Below are positions 49,792 through 63,536 of a stretch of 64,000 bases of DNA, piece by piece. Position 1 is the first letter of the stretch; each line of letters begins with the position of its first letter. Below the pieces are notes generated by a model, which ran no database searches, was not told the DNA's origin, and was given only the letters and a program-made list of their open reading frames with translations. This stretch comes from Hydnum rufescens UP504 (Eukaryota > Basidiomycota > Agaricomycetes > Cantharellales > Hydnaceae): contig MU129006.1 of assembly GCA_014904985.1 (NCBI GenBank), positions 82,297 through 146,296 of the forward strand, written 5' to 3'. The translations under genes and the position numbers were made by a program.

Positions 49792-51498
49792 ATGCACTCT
49801 TTTGTTCTCTCTGTGCTTTCGCTCTCTCTGCCCTTGGTGGTGCAGTGCACCACCTACACGCTCGCGACATCATATGAGGGCAGCACATTGTAGGTCAACC
49901 AATCGAGATCGAGGCTGTGTACCACCGCGCTCACCCATGAACTTTCAGCTTTAATGGATGGAGCTTTTCGACCGCACCCGATAAAAATTATGGATATGTC
50001 TCCTTCCAGTCCCAAGCCGTGGCGACCTCGCAAAAATTGGCTTACACTAACGATGCTGGAAACGCAATCATCAAGGTATGTCCCCCCGTTATATCTTCAG
50101 ACTTTGGCCCTTCACCTTGGGATCTGCGTTGTTCAGATCGACAACACAACTGTGGGAAATGGTAGGTTAGGGCATGTTTGTCTTTTGTGGACTTTACCTT
50201 AATAATGTTCTTCCCTAGTTAATGATACTACTTTTGGTCGTGCTTCCGTTTTCATGACCTCTAATGCGGCGGTGAATCCTGGTTCTCTGGTTCTTTTCGA
50301 TGCCGTGCATATCCCATACGGAGTAAGTCATCCGCACTGTTCTGCACCAGCTTCTGACTCGTGTACAATGCCTGTTCAGTGTTCCGTATGGCCCGCGTTT
50401 TTCTTGATGGGGAATGATTGTGAGTTCTTTAATTGTTGCTCTTTCTTGTCTCACCGCCGGCATGTAGGGCCGAACAATGGCGAGATAGACATTGTAGGCA
50501 AGTAGCGTCAATTCTCGTCATCTGTCAAGTGTTTGACCAGGACATCAGAAAATGTGAATCTCGCTACGTCGGCTCAGTATTCGCTACATACCCTCAATGG
50601 GTGCACTCATCCTTCCAGCAGTTCTGGAGAATCGGGCACTCTTGTCAGCAGTAAGCAAAACCCCGAGCATTGTCTAGTCATTGTTTTATTTACCCCTGCT
50701 TCGGTAGCTGACTGTTATAATGCTACAAATGGGAATCAGGGATGCATTGTCAGGGAGAGTCAAGCCAATAGCTTTGGATCTGGTTTTTCCTCCGTCGGTG
50801 GTGGTGGGTTTGCCACGTTGTTCTCAGAGTCCGGAATTTCGACTTGGTTCTTCCCTGTCTGTCCCCGCCTGACTTGTTACCTCGAGCCTTCGATCTGACA
50901 ATGTGTTTAAAGCGCGCTTCAATACCCTCTGATTTCACCAGCAGCTCCCCAAATCCGTCGAATTGGGGTCTTCCGTCTGCATATTACCCCAGTTCGGCCT
51001 GTAACGTCACCCAATTCTTCGGTCCTCAGTCGATCATAATCGTTAGTAAATAAACTCGGATTTGATTTGATGTTCCTTATTTGCCGCTTTATAGGATATT
51101 GATATTTGCGGTGCCTGGGCTGGTGTCGCATCGGTGTACAACTCGGGCGGATGCACAGGCAACTGCGTTGACCTGCTGAAGAATCCCACCAACTACGACA
51201 CAGCCTATTTCGAGATCAAATCCCTCAAGGTCTTCACGTATGTAGCCGTATCCTTCCCAACGTTCCGCGCGTATACTTAGGGGTGTGTCCTCTACCGCAT
51301 TATAGGGAAAACACCTCTAATGGGAGCGTGACTGCGCCTATCCCGTCCCAGTCGGGAACAACGACCGCCTCCCCTTCAAGTACAAACAAGAGTAGTGCGA
51401 TGTCCACTCCTTGGAAGATGATTGGGGGTCTGGCTTGGGGTTCACTGTTCTCGCACTGGTTGCATCGCACATCAACTTTGCCGCCTGAGGTTTCATAG
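49792..51498 (+). CDS. GH16 endo-beta-1,3(4)-glucanase-like protein, copy B
   Basis: A tandem paralogue of the 46.1-kb gene. A signal peptide ([20 protein letters not shown]) leads to [77 protein letters not shown] (ExDxxE start), [60 protein letters not shown] and [17 protein letters not shown] Ser/Thr linker precedes the C-terminus. In the open frame the tail ends [11 protein letters not shown] at 51498. If the G run at 51424-51428 is one base short, the tail instead becomes hydrophobic ([17 protein letters not shown]) like a GPI signal, ending a few codons earlier. Secreted or wall-bound glucanase or transglycosylase by family. Confidence 0.87.
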
Positions 51499-52050
51499 CA
51501 CATGTTGCGAGGAATTTAACCTATCCCATTGTATTGTGTGGACAACTGCATATTATTTTACTCATCACTGTGACTAGCTTCTTGATCCTACATGCCTTTC
51601 CACTATTCGGTTGGACATTCTAAACGTTCTTAATTTCTCCCTCGTATTTACTGTGTTCCTGGTGTGATTTACTCCCCATTGGACATCTGATGTGTTCAGA
51701 TGATATGTGTCGATTATCCCAGACGGACCTCAGTAGTGTGCGAATTCGTGGTTCCTCGAAATCGCTAGACTCGTGACCAGTCCTCAGGCCATCGTGGGAC
51801 TGGTATAATGGGTGTTGCTGACAGGTTCTGTCCAATCCAGCAAAGGTTGGCGTGCTACTACAGTACGTCTGTTCCTGAGTACAGTAATCACGAAATGCTA
51901 TAATATGCAGGTTTCCTGTCCATTACTTCCCCTGGCGTATTTGGGATGATATACACCATTCGAGCCGTCGTATTGCACAACCCGCCGGCAATACCCATTA
52001 CAACCGGCTTGGTCACGCGCATGAAATCGTGGCGTTGAGTCTTCCGGGAG
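51499..52050. other. Intergenic region before SIN3
   Basis: About 550 bp. No supported gene or repeat; probably the 3' end of GH16 copy B and the SIN3 promoter. Confidence 0.4.
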
Positions 52051-55000
52051 ATGCCGTTCCCTATCCCCTTCCCCTCAATGCCTGACGAGCAGACCACGAT
52101 GGAAGTCTCGGAGGTGACTGCGGTGGCATCTGAGCCCTCAATGGATACAGAAGGATCACCAGTTCCCTCGATAACGGCTCATGAACACCTCCCAGAGTCA
52201 GAAATTGTCTCTCATTCGCCTCTAGTAACGTCCCAAACGCCTCCGACTCGAACTTCCCCCCTACCCCCATCCTTCCTTCCCTCCCACCCCTACTATCCTC
52301 CCACCCATTCCTGTCTCGGCGCCTTTTCCCCTCCGATCCCAGTCAATGCTGGGAATGCACCTTAGCTCCGTACCTGGCACGCCCCCCGCCATAGGTGGCT
52401 ATATGGAGTCCGGGACAATGACGCCCAACATTCCCTTGTCAAATATGTCCCAACTTCCCCCGTCTCCTGGTGCCAGACCACTTAATGTCAAAGATGCCCT
52501 CTCATATCTCGAAATGGTCAAAGTCAAGTTCAGCGATCAACCAGATGTATATAACCAATTCTTAGATATCATGAAGGATTTCAAGAGCCAAGCGTATGTA
52601 TTTCCTCGTTTTCTTTCTCAACTTACTAATTTCTCCGTAATTGATACCTTAGCATTGACACCCCGGGTGTCATCGATCGAGTGTCCACTCTCTTCACGGG
52701 ACACCCCTCTCTTATCCAGGGCTTCAATACATTTCTACCTGCTGGTTACCGGATCGAGTGTTCACAAGATGGGCAGGCTACGAACGTCATTGTTACGACA
52801 CCATCTGGGACGACAACGACAACTGCTGGGTCCGCGATGAACAACCTCTCTCGGGCCGCAAGTGGAGCTGAGAAAAGCTCCCTCGGTGTCGGCGCGATTC
52901 CCTGGGCCAGTGGAGCAGTCGGCTCTGGTCCCTATACACCTGACCCACCAAGCCTCTTCCCGCATTCCTCAGACACCGTCAGCAAACTGCACCAAGCCCC
53001 TCCAGCGCAGCCCGAGTTTAACCACGCCATTCAATTTGTCAACAAGATAAAGACGCGCTTTGCGCAAGAAACTGATACATACAAGCAATTTCTGGAGATT
53101 TTGCAAAAATATCAGAAGGAGCAGCGTCCGTACCAAGAAGTATGTATTCCCTGATACGTCATAATACTCATGCCTAAGGCCATACAATGCTCTTAGGTTT
53201 ACCAACAGGTCACTTTGCTGTTCCGAAGCGCCCCAGATCTCATCGACGAGTTCAAGCAATTCCTTCCCGATCCTTCAGGAACTGTTCCATCTTCTGGGGG
53301 GATTTTTGGGGTCCTTGCTGGTGCGCGGGAAATTGATGAAGGCGAGATCCGCGAAAAAGACAAGAAGAAGGGTGTCGCCGCTACGGTGATAGATAAGAAT
53401 GGCGGTCCCCCCAGGCGAAAAAAGCGTATATTAGATAAGGAACCTATACTACCAAAACCTCCCCAACCAAAGGTGCACTATTGTCCTCTATTCACTGTTG
53501 TCACATACATATTGAAGTACACCAATCTTCTCCCGAACTCATAGGTCAAGCGGACTAAACATCACCACACTAAGACCGACGCGGATTCGCCAACCTACAT
53601 CCCTGCCGCTTCACCGGCACCGCATGCGACCAACGGTACTGGAAATGGCAACCCTCAGCACCACCACGCACACAATGGAGCACCTAATACCACGGTCCCA
53701 GACGAAGCTATTTTTTTCGATCGCGTCAAAAAATTTATCGACGACAAGGCTGTATATCAAGATTTCCTCAAGCTCCTCAACTTGTTCACGCAGGAAATTA
53801 TTGACGTTCGTATGCTAGTGGATCGCGCGATGCATTTCCTGGGCGATGGCGAACTGTGGCAGCAACTGAAGGATATTTTGGGGTACGATGACCGGAACGT
53901 CGTGGAAGTAGAAGGCGGCCTAAAGGGCGTCGCTGGTGTGGTATCTGCGCTAGATCGACCCAAAGTTGATTTGAATGCATGCAAGAAATATGGTCCAAGT
54001 TATCGCAAGCTTCCCAAGAATGTGCGCCCCGCTGTCTCCATCCCACGGAATACCATCTTACCACGCACAATTTACAGGAAGTCACTCTTGCCTGTTCCGG
54101 ACGTGACGCCATGTGTTGGGAGGTTTTGAACGACGAATGGGTCTCTCACCCCACATGGGCGTCAGAGGAGACCGGTTTCACCACTCACAAAAAGAATGCT
54201 TACGAGGAAGCTCTTCACAAGAGTGAAGAGGAGCGACACGAGTACGATTTCCACGTGGAGGCTATCGTGCGCACGATCCAAGTCCTTGAACCCATAATGG
54301 CCCGGATCAACGTTATGGACAGTGATGAGCGTACGCATTTCAAGCTCAAGCCGGGACTCGGAGGGCAGGGCAAAAGCATCTACCAGCGTATCATCAAAAA
54401 GGTCTATGGGAAAGAACATGGTCTTGAGATTATTCAAGCCTTGCACGACAGCCCCAGCATCGCCGTTCCAGTCGTTCTGAACCGCCTCAAACAGAAAGAT
54501 GAAGAATGGAAACGTGCGCAACGCGAGTGGAACAAGGTTTGGCGTGAGGTCGACGCACGTAATTACTACAAGAGTCTCGATCATCAGGGTGTCAATTTTA
54601 AAGTCAACGACAAAAAGACGGTTGCTGCCAAGCAACTCATCCAAGATATCGAGGCCAAGAGAAAAGAGCAGGCCAAGGAGCGAGCCAAACTCATCGATCC
54701 CCTCTTCGCCCGTACCCTGCCTAAAGATCATTTTGCATTCAAACTTGACGATCCTGCCGTCTTGCAGGATTGCGTCAAACTCTCCATTAGCTTCCTCGAT
54801 AGAATGAGCGCTGTGCAATTTTCCCGATCCGACAAGACCCAGATCGAATCATTTTTGCGATCCTTCGTTCCCTTGTTTTTCATGCTCAATGCCAACGAGT
54901 TTGACGCCGCGTTCAACAACGCCACGACAACCCTACTCCCAGGGGCGTTGACCTCATCACACGCCGGCCCTCAATCCGGTCGATCTGATGATGTGGAGAG

Positions 55001-56784
55001 TGATGACGCGAGCGACAGTGCTATGGACGAAGGAGACGATGCGACTAGCACTGGCAGCGGCCGGCGTACGAATGGTTCCAAAAAGGCTAATGGTGGTATT
55101 GCAGGTGCGGATCTTCGCAAGCGGCTACTTAAGGGCGGTGCTCAGGCCAAGTCAGGAGCGCACAAGCCTGCTTTGAGCCAGACCCCGTCGCGAGCTTCTC
55201 CTGGCCCGGATCATCGGATGCCATGGCGGTTGACTCTGACCCTTCAGAGGCTTCGGTTGCGGTCCCTTTGAGTTCTAATCTCCCCTCTGGGGAGAGTACC
55301 CGGAATGGAATCTTCACTGGGGAAACTGGGGCTTGGGTGAAGTATGACGCTGCGGATACAGATGCAAACGAGGCTTCTGCATTCAAGCCTCCAGCTCAGG
55401 ATGTGGCCGGGCGTAAGGCTAATTTCTTTACCAACAATACACTGTATGTTTTATTGAGGCAACTGCAGGTCGGTCATATACTTGTTTCCGTATAATGATT
55501 GCATTCATTGTGAAAGTGACTAACATTATATTGTCTAGATCCTGTACCAGCGCCTTCATATGTGCAAGATGATGGCCCAGGAAATGGCAAATGATCGAAC
55601 GAATTCGTACCTTGCGAATCCGGTTGCCGTTGAGCTTGGCCTTCATGACACCACGGGGCCCGGTCAGTCGCGACTAATCACGTCTGGACCAAATCCAGCG
55701 AAGGATTTCTATGATTATCTTCTCGTTTGTTGCGAACAGCTGTTCGATAACGAAATGGAACAAAGCCTATTCGAAGACAACCTGCGATTCATGTTTGGGA
55801 TCAAGGCGTATCTTCTTTTCACCGTAGATAAGGTAGTGGCTGCGATCATTAAGCAGGTATATAGCAATACTTCATATTGCCTTGGTTGTCGTGTTGATTT
55901 CCTGGATGGATGCCCAGGTGCAATCTGTCTTATCAGATCCTAAAAGCCAGGAGCTTGTGACACTTTTGCAAAAAGAGCGGGCTTTGGAAGCTTCTACCAC
56001 GCAACAGCTTATCAACTATCGGCGAGAGGCTGAAAATATTGCGGGTGTTGATGAGAATGTGTATCGGATCTGTTGGGTAAGATTACAATCTCATGGCCAG
56101 TATCAATGCCCTAAGCTTCATATGCTGTCTGGAAGCTCACACCAACTAGTGTCATGCAAATCCAACTACTGGGGAAGAATGACATCAGCACTGATGATGC
56201 CACGACATTGACGGAGCGATGGCGACAGTACATTGAATCCTACGTATTAGTACGTACATCTCAAGCTATGCACGGTGTTTTTTCACGATCGACTTTTTTA
56301 TAGCCACATCAAACGGAAGGTCTTGCAATGGACGTGAAGCCTCCATTGTTACGAAGGTGTGTGACTTACGGCCGCATATCAGATAGCCTCTCAAAGTCCC
56401 TCCTGGAGTGTAGATCTCTGGATTCTGAGCTTGGATGTCCCACTGCCCCCATCCGCATACCACTCGCGTGCGCGGCTCCAAATTAAGGTCTGCATTCGAA
56501 CTTACCGGTTATTCTTCGTGGCGGGGACGGAGGACTTTTATTGGCGCAAACGAACTACGGCAGAGATAGAAGAATCTCACGCACTAGCTGTGGAGCGAAG
56601 GGCAGAACGCAAGGCGACATTTGCGGCATGGCTCAATTCCAAGATCGTGCCCACTTCGTCTGAGGGGAGAGTCAAGACCGAGGACCCCATGGCAGCGAAG
56701 AACTCGGATGTGAAAAATGAGGATGCCGAGGAAATGGATGCCCCGCGTTTGGGGACCTTTAGCACGACTTCTGCCGCGGCATAA
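52051..56784 (+). CDS. SIN3: SIN3 transcriptional co-repressor scaffold
   Basis: A scaffold that bridges DNA-binding factors to the Rpd3/HDAC deacetylase complex. A Pro/Ser-rich N-terminus is followed by PAH1 (LNVKDALSYLEMVKVKFSDQ and VIDRVSTLFTGHPSLIQGFN), PAH2 (EFNHAIQFVNKIKTRFAQET and VYQQVTLLFRSAPDLIDEFK), and PAH3 (FDRVKKFIDDKAVYQDFLKL). The HDAC-interaction region has KKYGPSYRKLPK, SGRDAMCWEVLNDEWVSHPT and EYDFHVEAIVRTIQVLEPIM. The conserved C-terminal Sin3 domain has FFTNNTLYVLLRQLQ, DFYDYLLVCCEQLFDNEMEQ and LFEDNLRFMFGIKAYLLFTV. The end at 56784 follows RLGTFSTTSAAA. Eight or more introns are present. The frame slips near 52363 and at 55203-55207, the latter between an acidic linker and MAVDSDPSEASVAVPL; otherwise complete. 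Confidence 0.92.
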
Positions 56785-57455
56785 GATCAAGGTGATATAT
56801 TCTGCGTTAATTGTGATTCTCTCTCTATATATTTTTTTCGCTGTTCTGCCGAGGATCTTACATATCCTGTGTTATTTTTTCGCATATATTTCTACCGACT
56901 AATATGTATCGTTTGTGTTGTCACCCCAGAAGTGTAGGCCCTTCACAGCTATAATCATTGGAGCGACTGGCTGGATAGACTCAGGAGTTCACACAATATG
57001 GGCATCCAATGTGATACGATTCTTGTATTCATAAACAGCTGCTGTGATACATAGGATGGGGGTATTGTATTGAGTGAATAAAGTGCTGGGGGGCGGCTGT
57101 GGCTGTGCAAGAATGGTGGGGTAGTCGGTGGATGGATGAACAAGAAAACACACATACTGGCTTCGGTTAGTTGGGGCGTGAGACGTGAGGCGTGAGGAGT
57201 TGAGTACGATGAATAGGTGGGATGGAAGGATATGATGCGGGAGGAACGAATAGATGAAGGACAATATCAAGCAATTTGCGGGATCGATCGAACTACTTGG
57301 TGCTCTAAGATTAAGGGGGGACCAAAAAAACCAAAACAAAAAAAAAAGACCAAGAAAGTGAGCAGCTGCGATGAGAGCACCAGTGAATCCCCCAAGGTGA
57401 CAGGAATGATGTAACCACGAAGAGAAGACGGTTATGGCAGGTCATGTGCAGCCCG
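56785..57455. other. Convergent intergenic region after SIN3
   Basis: About 670 bp between convergent gene ends. It contains T-rich and A-rich runs (for example around 56830 and 57325-57350) that could serve in 3' end formation. The short frame at 57217-57414 is Lys-rich low complexity and unlikely to be a gene. Confidence 0.4.
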
Positions 57456-59551
57456 TCACCGATATTCCTCTTCCTGCATTGGCGGCGCAGAGGGACTAGG
57501 ACGATGAGAGGCCAGTTCATCGTCATCGTCTTCTAAGGGAGGTGCAGACGGGACAGCCGAATGACGTCTTACGACTGCTATTGGGCTGTCATCTGGCGGA
57601 GTTGAAGATCCGTCTGTCCCGTTTTTGGGTTCGACATCAATATCAGAACCAGGTGGGTGGAGGTATTGTGGAAGCGAGGACAAGATGGAGGAGAAATGCG
57701 GGTCGAAACTCTGCGAATCATGCAATGAAGAGTGTGTAATGGATAATGATGGTAATGAGGGGGTGGAGGAAGGAAGATAGGGGATAGAGAGACCTAGTGC
57801 GCGATGGAATGTTTCTTCCTCTTCGATCTCATTTTTCTGATCGTCCGCATTGTTTTCATGGCCCAAAGTACGCTCACGACTATGCGATAGTCGTAATCGT
57901 GCGTGTTCGCGGGTTATTGAAGGATGAGGTGGGGGAGGTGGAGGGAGGGTTATAGATGGAGCATAGGCAACATCCAGTGAACGTTGGGCCCATGGAGGTG
58001 GGGGTGAAATTTTTCCTTCTTCCTGTGCTATGAGCCGAAGAATACCGTCGTCATCGAGGCCATCGTCATCATCTGGCAAACGAATGATCTGGACGGTTCG
58101 TTCGTCCATCAGTATACACATCCTCCAAAATCTTTCCTGAAGAGCTAGATTCGGCTGCACGATGGGGAGAAGCAGTTCTTCGCCCTCCGTGACGGTGATC
58201 TGGATGAGTAAATTCAGGATCCGACGCTAAGCCATCAGTTGGCTCAGATTCCGGTGCTGGGGGAAAGTCAAGATCATCCGTCCACTCAGGAGCGGCGGGG
58301 ATCGGAATTGACGACCCCGATGGGATCTCAGAATGTGGTGGAAGAGACGGTAACGGCACAGTGCACATTTGGGCTCTTCGAGCTAGAGTCGCCTTGTCGT
58401 CCGTGGCTACGTGGCCTTCTTGATATTGATGCCGCGTCGCTGGGAGACTCAGGGAAAGAGCATCGTCGTGATGTGAAACCGCATGAAATGAGTCATCATC
58501 GCCCTCGTGTGAATCAAGGGTGCTCCGCACATTCGCTATTTGATGAAAGGCGTAGGTCGGCGGAGAATGCCGACGGTGTAACGCAGACAGGTTGGATGAT
58601 GGACGAAAGTGATGGGCTTGGATGGATTTGTGAAGGAATCGAGGGTTAAAGGTTCAGCCAATCGCTCCGGCTCGCTGTGAGAAAGTGAACGGGTGGTGGG
58701 TGTGGGTGGACGAGAATGGGGGGAAACAGACGGGGGCATTTCCTCGTCATCTGCTTGATTATGGAGAACGTCATTTTGGGGAGTGGATGGCTGTACATTC
58801 AGCTGACGTCGGGATTTTCGAGGGCGATACCACGCTCCACGGAACCGAAGGCGTCGAGGCTTCGTTGCCACCAATCTACTGGTGGAATGACCGAATGCCC
58901 ATACATCATTAGGATCTTGTGCACTCTCGCTCGCATTGTCATCGTCGTCCATGGCGATCTGCTTGATTTTGGAGCGAGACTCTACATCCATGGCGTGGAG
59001 GCGGACCCGACGCCGTCTTCGACTAATGCTGCAGAGCCATATGGTCACAACAATGACAATGGCGAGGAAAATGGAGCATGTAACGATGACAGGAATAGGG
59101 TAAAGCTTCGTGCGTGGTTCTTTTGGCTGCCAGCCCTTTGGGAGAGACGAAATATCGACTGCCGGGTGTGTAGATATGGACGGCACGGTTGCCGTTGCTG
59201 TCTGGGTGGGGTTATCGGGGTCATTGTCGCCGAGGGGGTGGATCGGAGGAGGCTCCTTACAGCTGCTGCACGTAGCGATGGCATCTAGTACGGCAACACA
59301 TAAACAAGGACCTGTTTCAAGGAAAGTAGGCACCATGGATGAGCTCACCTCGCACCACTTTTGGCCGTGAAGTTCCCAGCACTCGTCAGGCACCCAGGAG
59401 CCATCCGGCTGAGGCTTGTACTTGTCTGGAATCCGGACCTTGATGACGAACTGCTGCTGGTTGAGTCGATGTCGATGTCCCGTTTCCTGCGGTATGCGCC
59501 GTTAACGGGAAGAAGGAAGGGAAGTAACAGGGTAGGTTGGGGGGGTGCCAT
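57456..59551 (-). CDS. Single-pass membrane protein with Cys-rich ectodomain
   Basis: An unnamed Agaricomycete-type protein. The start at 59551 gives a signal-like MAPPQPTLLLPFLLPVNGAY. A short Cys-rich ectodomain follows (DECWELHGQKWCEVSSSMVP, GPCLCVAVLDAIATCSSCKE), then a Pro/Thr stalk, a single membrane segment (VIVTCSIFLAIVIVVTIWLC) and a basic stop-transfer ISRRRRRVRL. The long cytosolic tail is low complexity: acidic, Ser- and Pro-rich runs, and two short repeats of the form SAPPLEDDDDE and SAPPMQEEEY near the end. Joins between the three open segments around 58530 and 58130 are uncertain. A surface sensor or adhesion role is only a guess from topology. Confidence 0.6.
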
Positions 59552-60756
59552 CTCCCGGAGAACTCCGAGGAGCGCAGTGGAAGGCACTGGGTGGCCCGCC
59601 AGTGCTGTCTGAGTGGGCGACATCGACGACCACGAGCAGACTCGAAATTATTATAAACCCCCTATTTCACAAGCGTGTTCTATCTTTAGCGCGGCACTCT
59701 CCGACTATACAAAAATAGTTCGAATCAATCCCCAATCGGGAATCGCTACCATGACATGTCCTTTGTTTCTTTGCATTCAGGTCGCCCGATTTTACAGCTA
59801 TCCCTTCTCTGAACCCCCATGTTCTCTGAAAGTTTCACGCTTGTATAGCGGGAATTATCAGAGAGATAAAAGTTAGCGTGGAAGCCACGGAGTACTTTAG
59901 GTTCCGGATTCGGGAATCTCCAAAAGCTGGCTGTGTTCACGCTAGATGAAGAGCTACGGCTCGGAATATTAGATAGGCTCTATGAGCATCCTTCTCCTTA
60001 CTAGCACGGGGGCTAAGCAATATAGGGCACCAGTGGGGAAAAGGTACCGTCAGTCACATTCCAAGGGCAATCAACCAATAAGTTAAGAGCACTCCATTCA
60101 ATGGCGCGGTGCCGCGTGGCATTCATTCTCAACCTAACGACCCGCTCAACCCTCGCCCATCAGGTCTCAAACTCACGAAAAGTATTCGCAAGACCTTTGA
60201 GCACATAGGGCACCAGATAAGCTTGCGTTTTTTCCATTGTTGGGAGAATAACAATGACGACACGTAATGAACTATACCGTTTTTGGAAGTTCCTGAGATG
60301 GTTGTCCTCCTTCTTGTCTTTGTTCACCAGATAGAAAGTGGGGAGGAAAACAGCTGGGGAATTCACTAGCCTGGGTCAATCACCGCGAATCCGAGAATAC
60401 ATATAGGCCTCAGTCGCAGCCTAACCCAACGCCGCGGAAGCCCTGGTAAGTCAACAATGAGCATTCATCAACGTGTCCGGGTACCGTCCATGCTTGAGAA
60501 CTCCATTGGAGGAATCAGGGGTACAGTAGTACAGGCGGAATACCAACACCGGCCTCCACGTACAACCATTAATTGCACTGCTGTGGAATCAGCTCTAAGC
60601 TTAAATAATGACCGTGGACATTGCCAGTATTAGGACCCAATCACGCAACCACCAGGGACTCTACTGTTCCAAAAACAATCCAAGCGCTAAACACATGAAT
60701 GTGACTAACCAAGAAGCACAATAATTACCTAAAATTAACGGAGAGATTCGCACGAG
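59552..60756. other. Intergenic region between membrane protein and Syo1 genes
   Basis: About 1.2 kb with only short frames. No RNA gene, repeat or domain seen. It includes the promoter of the minus-strand membrane-protein gene and the 3' flank of the Syo1-like gene. Confidence 0.4.
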
Positions 60757-63536
60757 TCACTTCTCCAACCCCCGTCGATACTTGATGAAATCCCGCAGAT
60801 TAGTCACAACACCGTCTCCCCACTTCCTCGCCGCCCACCCGCCATCTTTCTTCTGATCGATTGTCTTCAACACCTTCTTCACCCCCGCGAGCGACTCGGA
60901 TAATACTTTCAAATACCCTCCCGCCACGAAATTCACATCATACGCAAGAGTTTCATCAGCATAGATATCCACGATCTCTGACGCAGCTTGCAGCGTCGGC
61001 TCGGCCAGTTTCGGGGATTGGATGTAGGACAAAAGATATAAGGAGATGGCCTGGGGAAATCAAAGTCAGCTCAAAGGGAATGCCCAATTCAAGGGAGAAC
61101 GCATCACCTTATTTGCTTCGATGGCATCCGGCATCTGTGCTAGGCACCCAAGGGCCCCGATACATTGTACCTTGACCTTTTTGTCCTTCGTGGCCTCACA
61201 CAGATCCATAAGGGCCTTTACTTCTTCTTCATTTGATACCTACGCGACAGTACTCACTTCAGTGACACGCCAAAGGAAAGGATCCATTCGATAAATGAGA
61301 AAAGCTAAGAGCCCACGCACCAGAACACCCTTGCATATACGGGCAAGACCCCATAGCACGCCAACACCTACAGTCCACATGTCCCATCTCTTATCGGAGA
61401 CCTCTCCGTATGCTGTGAGTCCAACGGCGCCTAGGACGTTCCACACAGAACTCCAAATATCTTTTGCGCCATTCAACACCATAGAGCGCTTCTCACGGCC
61501 ATCGCCGCTCTCATTATGTGCCTTCTCCCCGTCGTCGGCCATCTTGATAAAAATGTTATTTAAACATTCCAGCGCTCTTACGTGGATTATTCCGAGGACA
61601 GACGTTGTCGGAGGATGCACAGAAAGCGATGGTGACGAGGCGGATGAGGGAGGCGGGAATGATAGTGGAGTTGGGTGCGCAAGCAACATAAGAGAGGGTA
61701 TCAGGAGGGAAAGATGAGACGCATCCTGGCTTGTTCCGGTTGAGATGGTGTCCAGGGGTGCCAAGCCGACTAGTGTCGAGGGTTCAACATCCATGTCCAC
61801 GCCGTTGGGACCTACGGAAGTGGAAACTATTCAAGGCCTCGAACATCGGTGGGCATTTCATCGCGCCTCTTGTTTGCGACCTAACTTACCGCCCTCATGT
61901 TCATCTTCAGATACATCTTCGCTTTCATGGATCTCTTGGTCCCCCTCAGGTTCCGTATCGTCCAAGCTTGCGCAAACACCAGTTAAGATCTCGAGCGACA
62001 GTTGCACAGTCCGCAGCTGCGTCTCTATCACTTCTAGTTCGATCTCTTCCGGGGATTTATGATCTGGAAGGGGGGCATGCTTCAGTTCTAGAGGTCGTTT
62101 TTCTGTCTGCTTGATGATTCGATTAGTGATTCAAGTGTATTGGAAAGAAGTGAGGTAGACTCAACGGGTTGGGAAGCAATAGTATAAACGGCATTTGAAG
62201 CGTCTAATAGCGAGATCGAAATGATCGGGGTAAGGAGTGGAAGAATGATCGTACGATCGAGATCTATAATCCCCGCAGGTGTTTGTGGTGGTAAAGGTGA
62301 GACGTTCTTCAAGATGCCTGCCAGGGCATGGAGACAGCCGCGATTGAGCCGGACTGCAGGCATCGGGAAGAAAATATCAACATACCGCACGTCAGGACTC
62401 GTAACGACACTGTGCGCTTAGCATTCAAACCATTTGATGCCTCTATTCGTGCTTGATATCGCAGGATCATCGCGCACAATGTCCAATAAGCACGTGGAAT
62501 AGGTGCTATCTACACGCAAAGCCTCGATAACTGGGGTATTATCATCAGACAGCACATATATGCACTGCGCTATTCCAATCCACACCCGATGGACACGGTT
62601 AAAAGGAACGGTATTGGGCATATTAGCGAAGAAATCCCACCTGCTGCTGTCAATAGATGCATTGGAAATCGTTGTCGGTGCGACAAAAACGACATCAAGA
62701 ATGGCACGAGACCCAGGTTGTTGATGGAGTTCAAAGCTTTGTTAGAGGTCTCTCTACATTATTTAAAATGGTCCGATCAGCATCCCTCAAACGCGAAATT
62801 TGATCATCGATACGACTGAGTGGGCGATTGACTGACGATAAACACCAGAAAAGAGTGATCGCGTTTTCAGCTAGCTGAAACACAAGGCTCAGAGAATCTT
62901 GTGGGATATTTTGATTAGACGACACATAGGTGGCCAATGCAGTGGATATCTAAAAAGAATAATTAATGCTCGCACCGATCGGCTTTATTAAATACGAACG
63001 CTCACTTTAGGAACAAACGTCTTCAAGGCGTCCAATAAGTTTTTGTTGTACATCTCTGCACAGACATCATACCCTCCATCGATGCAAAGATTTCTGTTGA
63101 ATTTATGAATTGCGTCACAACTAAATACCGAGAACCTCCGTTGTATAAGCACCCACCTCAATGCACCAGAAGACTCAACTACTACTTCGTCCACAGTATC
63201 AGAAAGCCGGGATATAAGGTGTCCGATAATATTCCTTCCTTGCAAGAGGCGGCGCGTCGATGGGTCATTGCTGATGAGATTGCTTACGGCGGCACACGCC
63301 CAAGCACGATCTGTGGCGTCCACGCTCTCTAGCTAGCATGGGATCCGCACAACCTACATGTGAGGGGTCATATCTTGTGAGACTATCATCAAACACACCT
63401 TTTGAATGACGGGTAGGATCGCATCCGCTCTAGTAGAAGTAGACGCAGCTGCTGCCAGACCAGGAGCTAGATGCGAGTCGGGTACTCGGATAGGATTGTG
63501 CCGCCGCATCGCTCTTTTTTTCTGATCCTTGCCCAT
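60757..63536 (-). CDS. Syo1/HEATR3-like ribosomal-protein import chaperone
   Basis: An ARM/HEAT-repeat symportin. In yeast and Chaetomium, Syo1 imports Rpl5 and Rpl11 together into the nucleus for 5S RNP assembly. The start at 63536 gives the basic MGKDQKKRAMRRHNPIRVPD, typical of the family, then RADAILPVIQKV and an intron. The first ARM repeats are DATDRAWACAAVSNLISNDP, STRRLLQGRNIIGHLISRLS and DEVVVESSGALR joined to NLCIDGGYDVCAEMYNKNLL. Later helical segments include QDSLSLVFQLAENAITLFWC, RVWIGIAQCIYVLSDDN, an acidic insert, MDMDVEPSTLVGLAPLDTIS, GAKDIWSSVWNVLGAVGLTA and the C-terminal TLQAASEIVDIYADE to WGDGVVTNLRDFIKYRRGLE. About seven introns. The join details in the middle are approximate. 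Confidence 0.82.

Noticed and set aside
54162..54818. A 218-codon minus-strand frame opposite SIN3.
   Set aside because: The plus strand encodes the conserved Sin3 HDAC-interaction region here, so the minus frame is a shadow.
57217..57414. A short plus-strand frame with a Lys-rich run.
   Set aside because: The Lys run comes from an A-rich tract in a 3' intergenic region; no conserved features.
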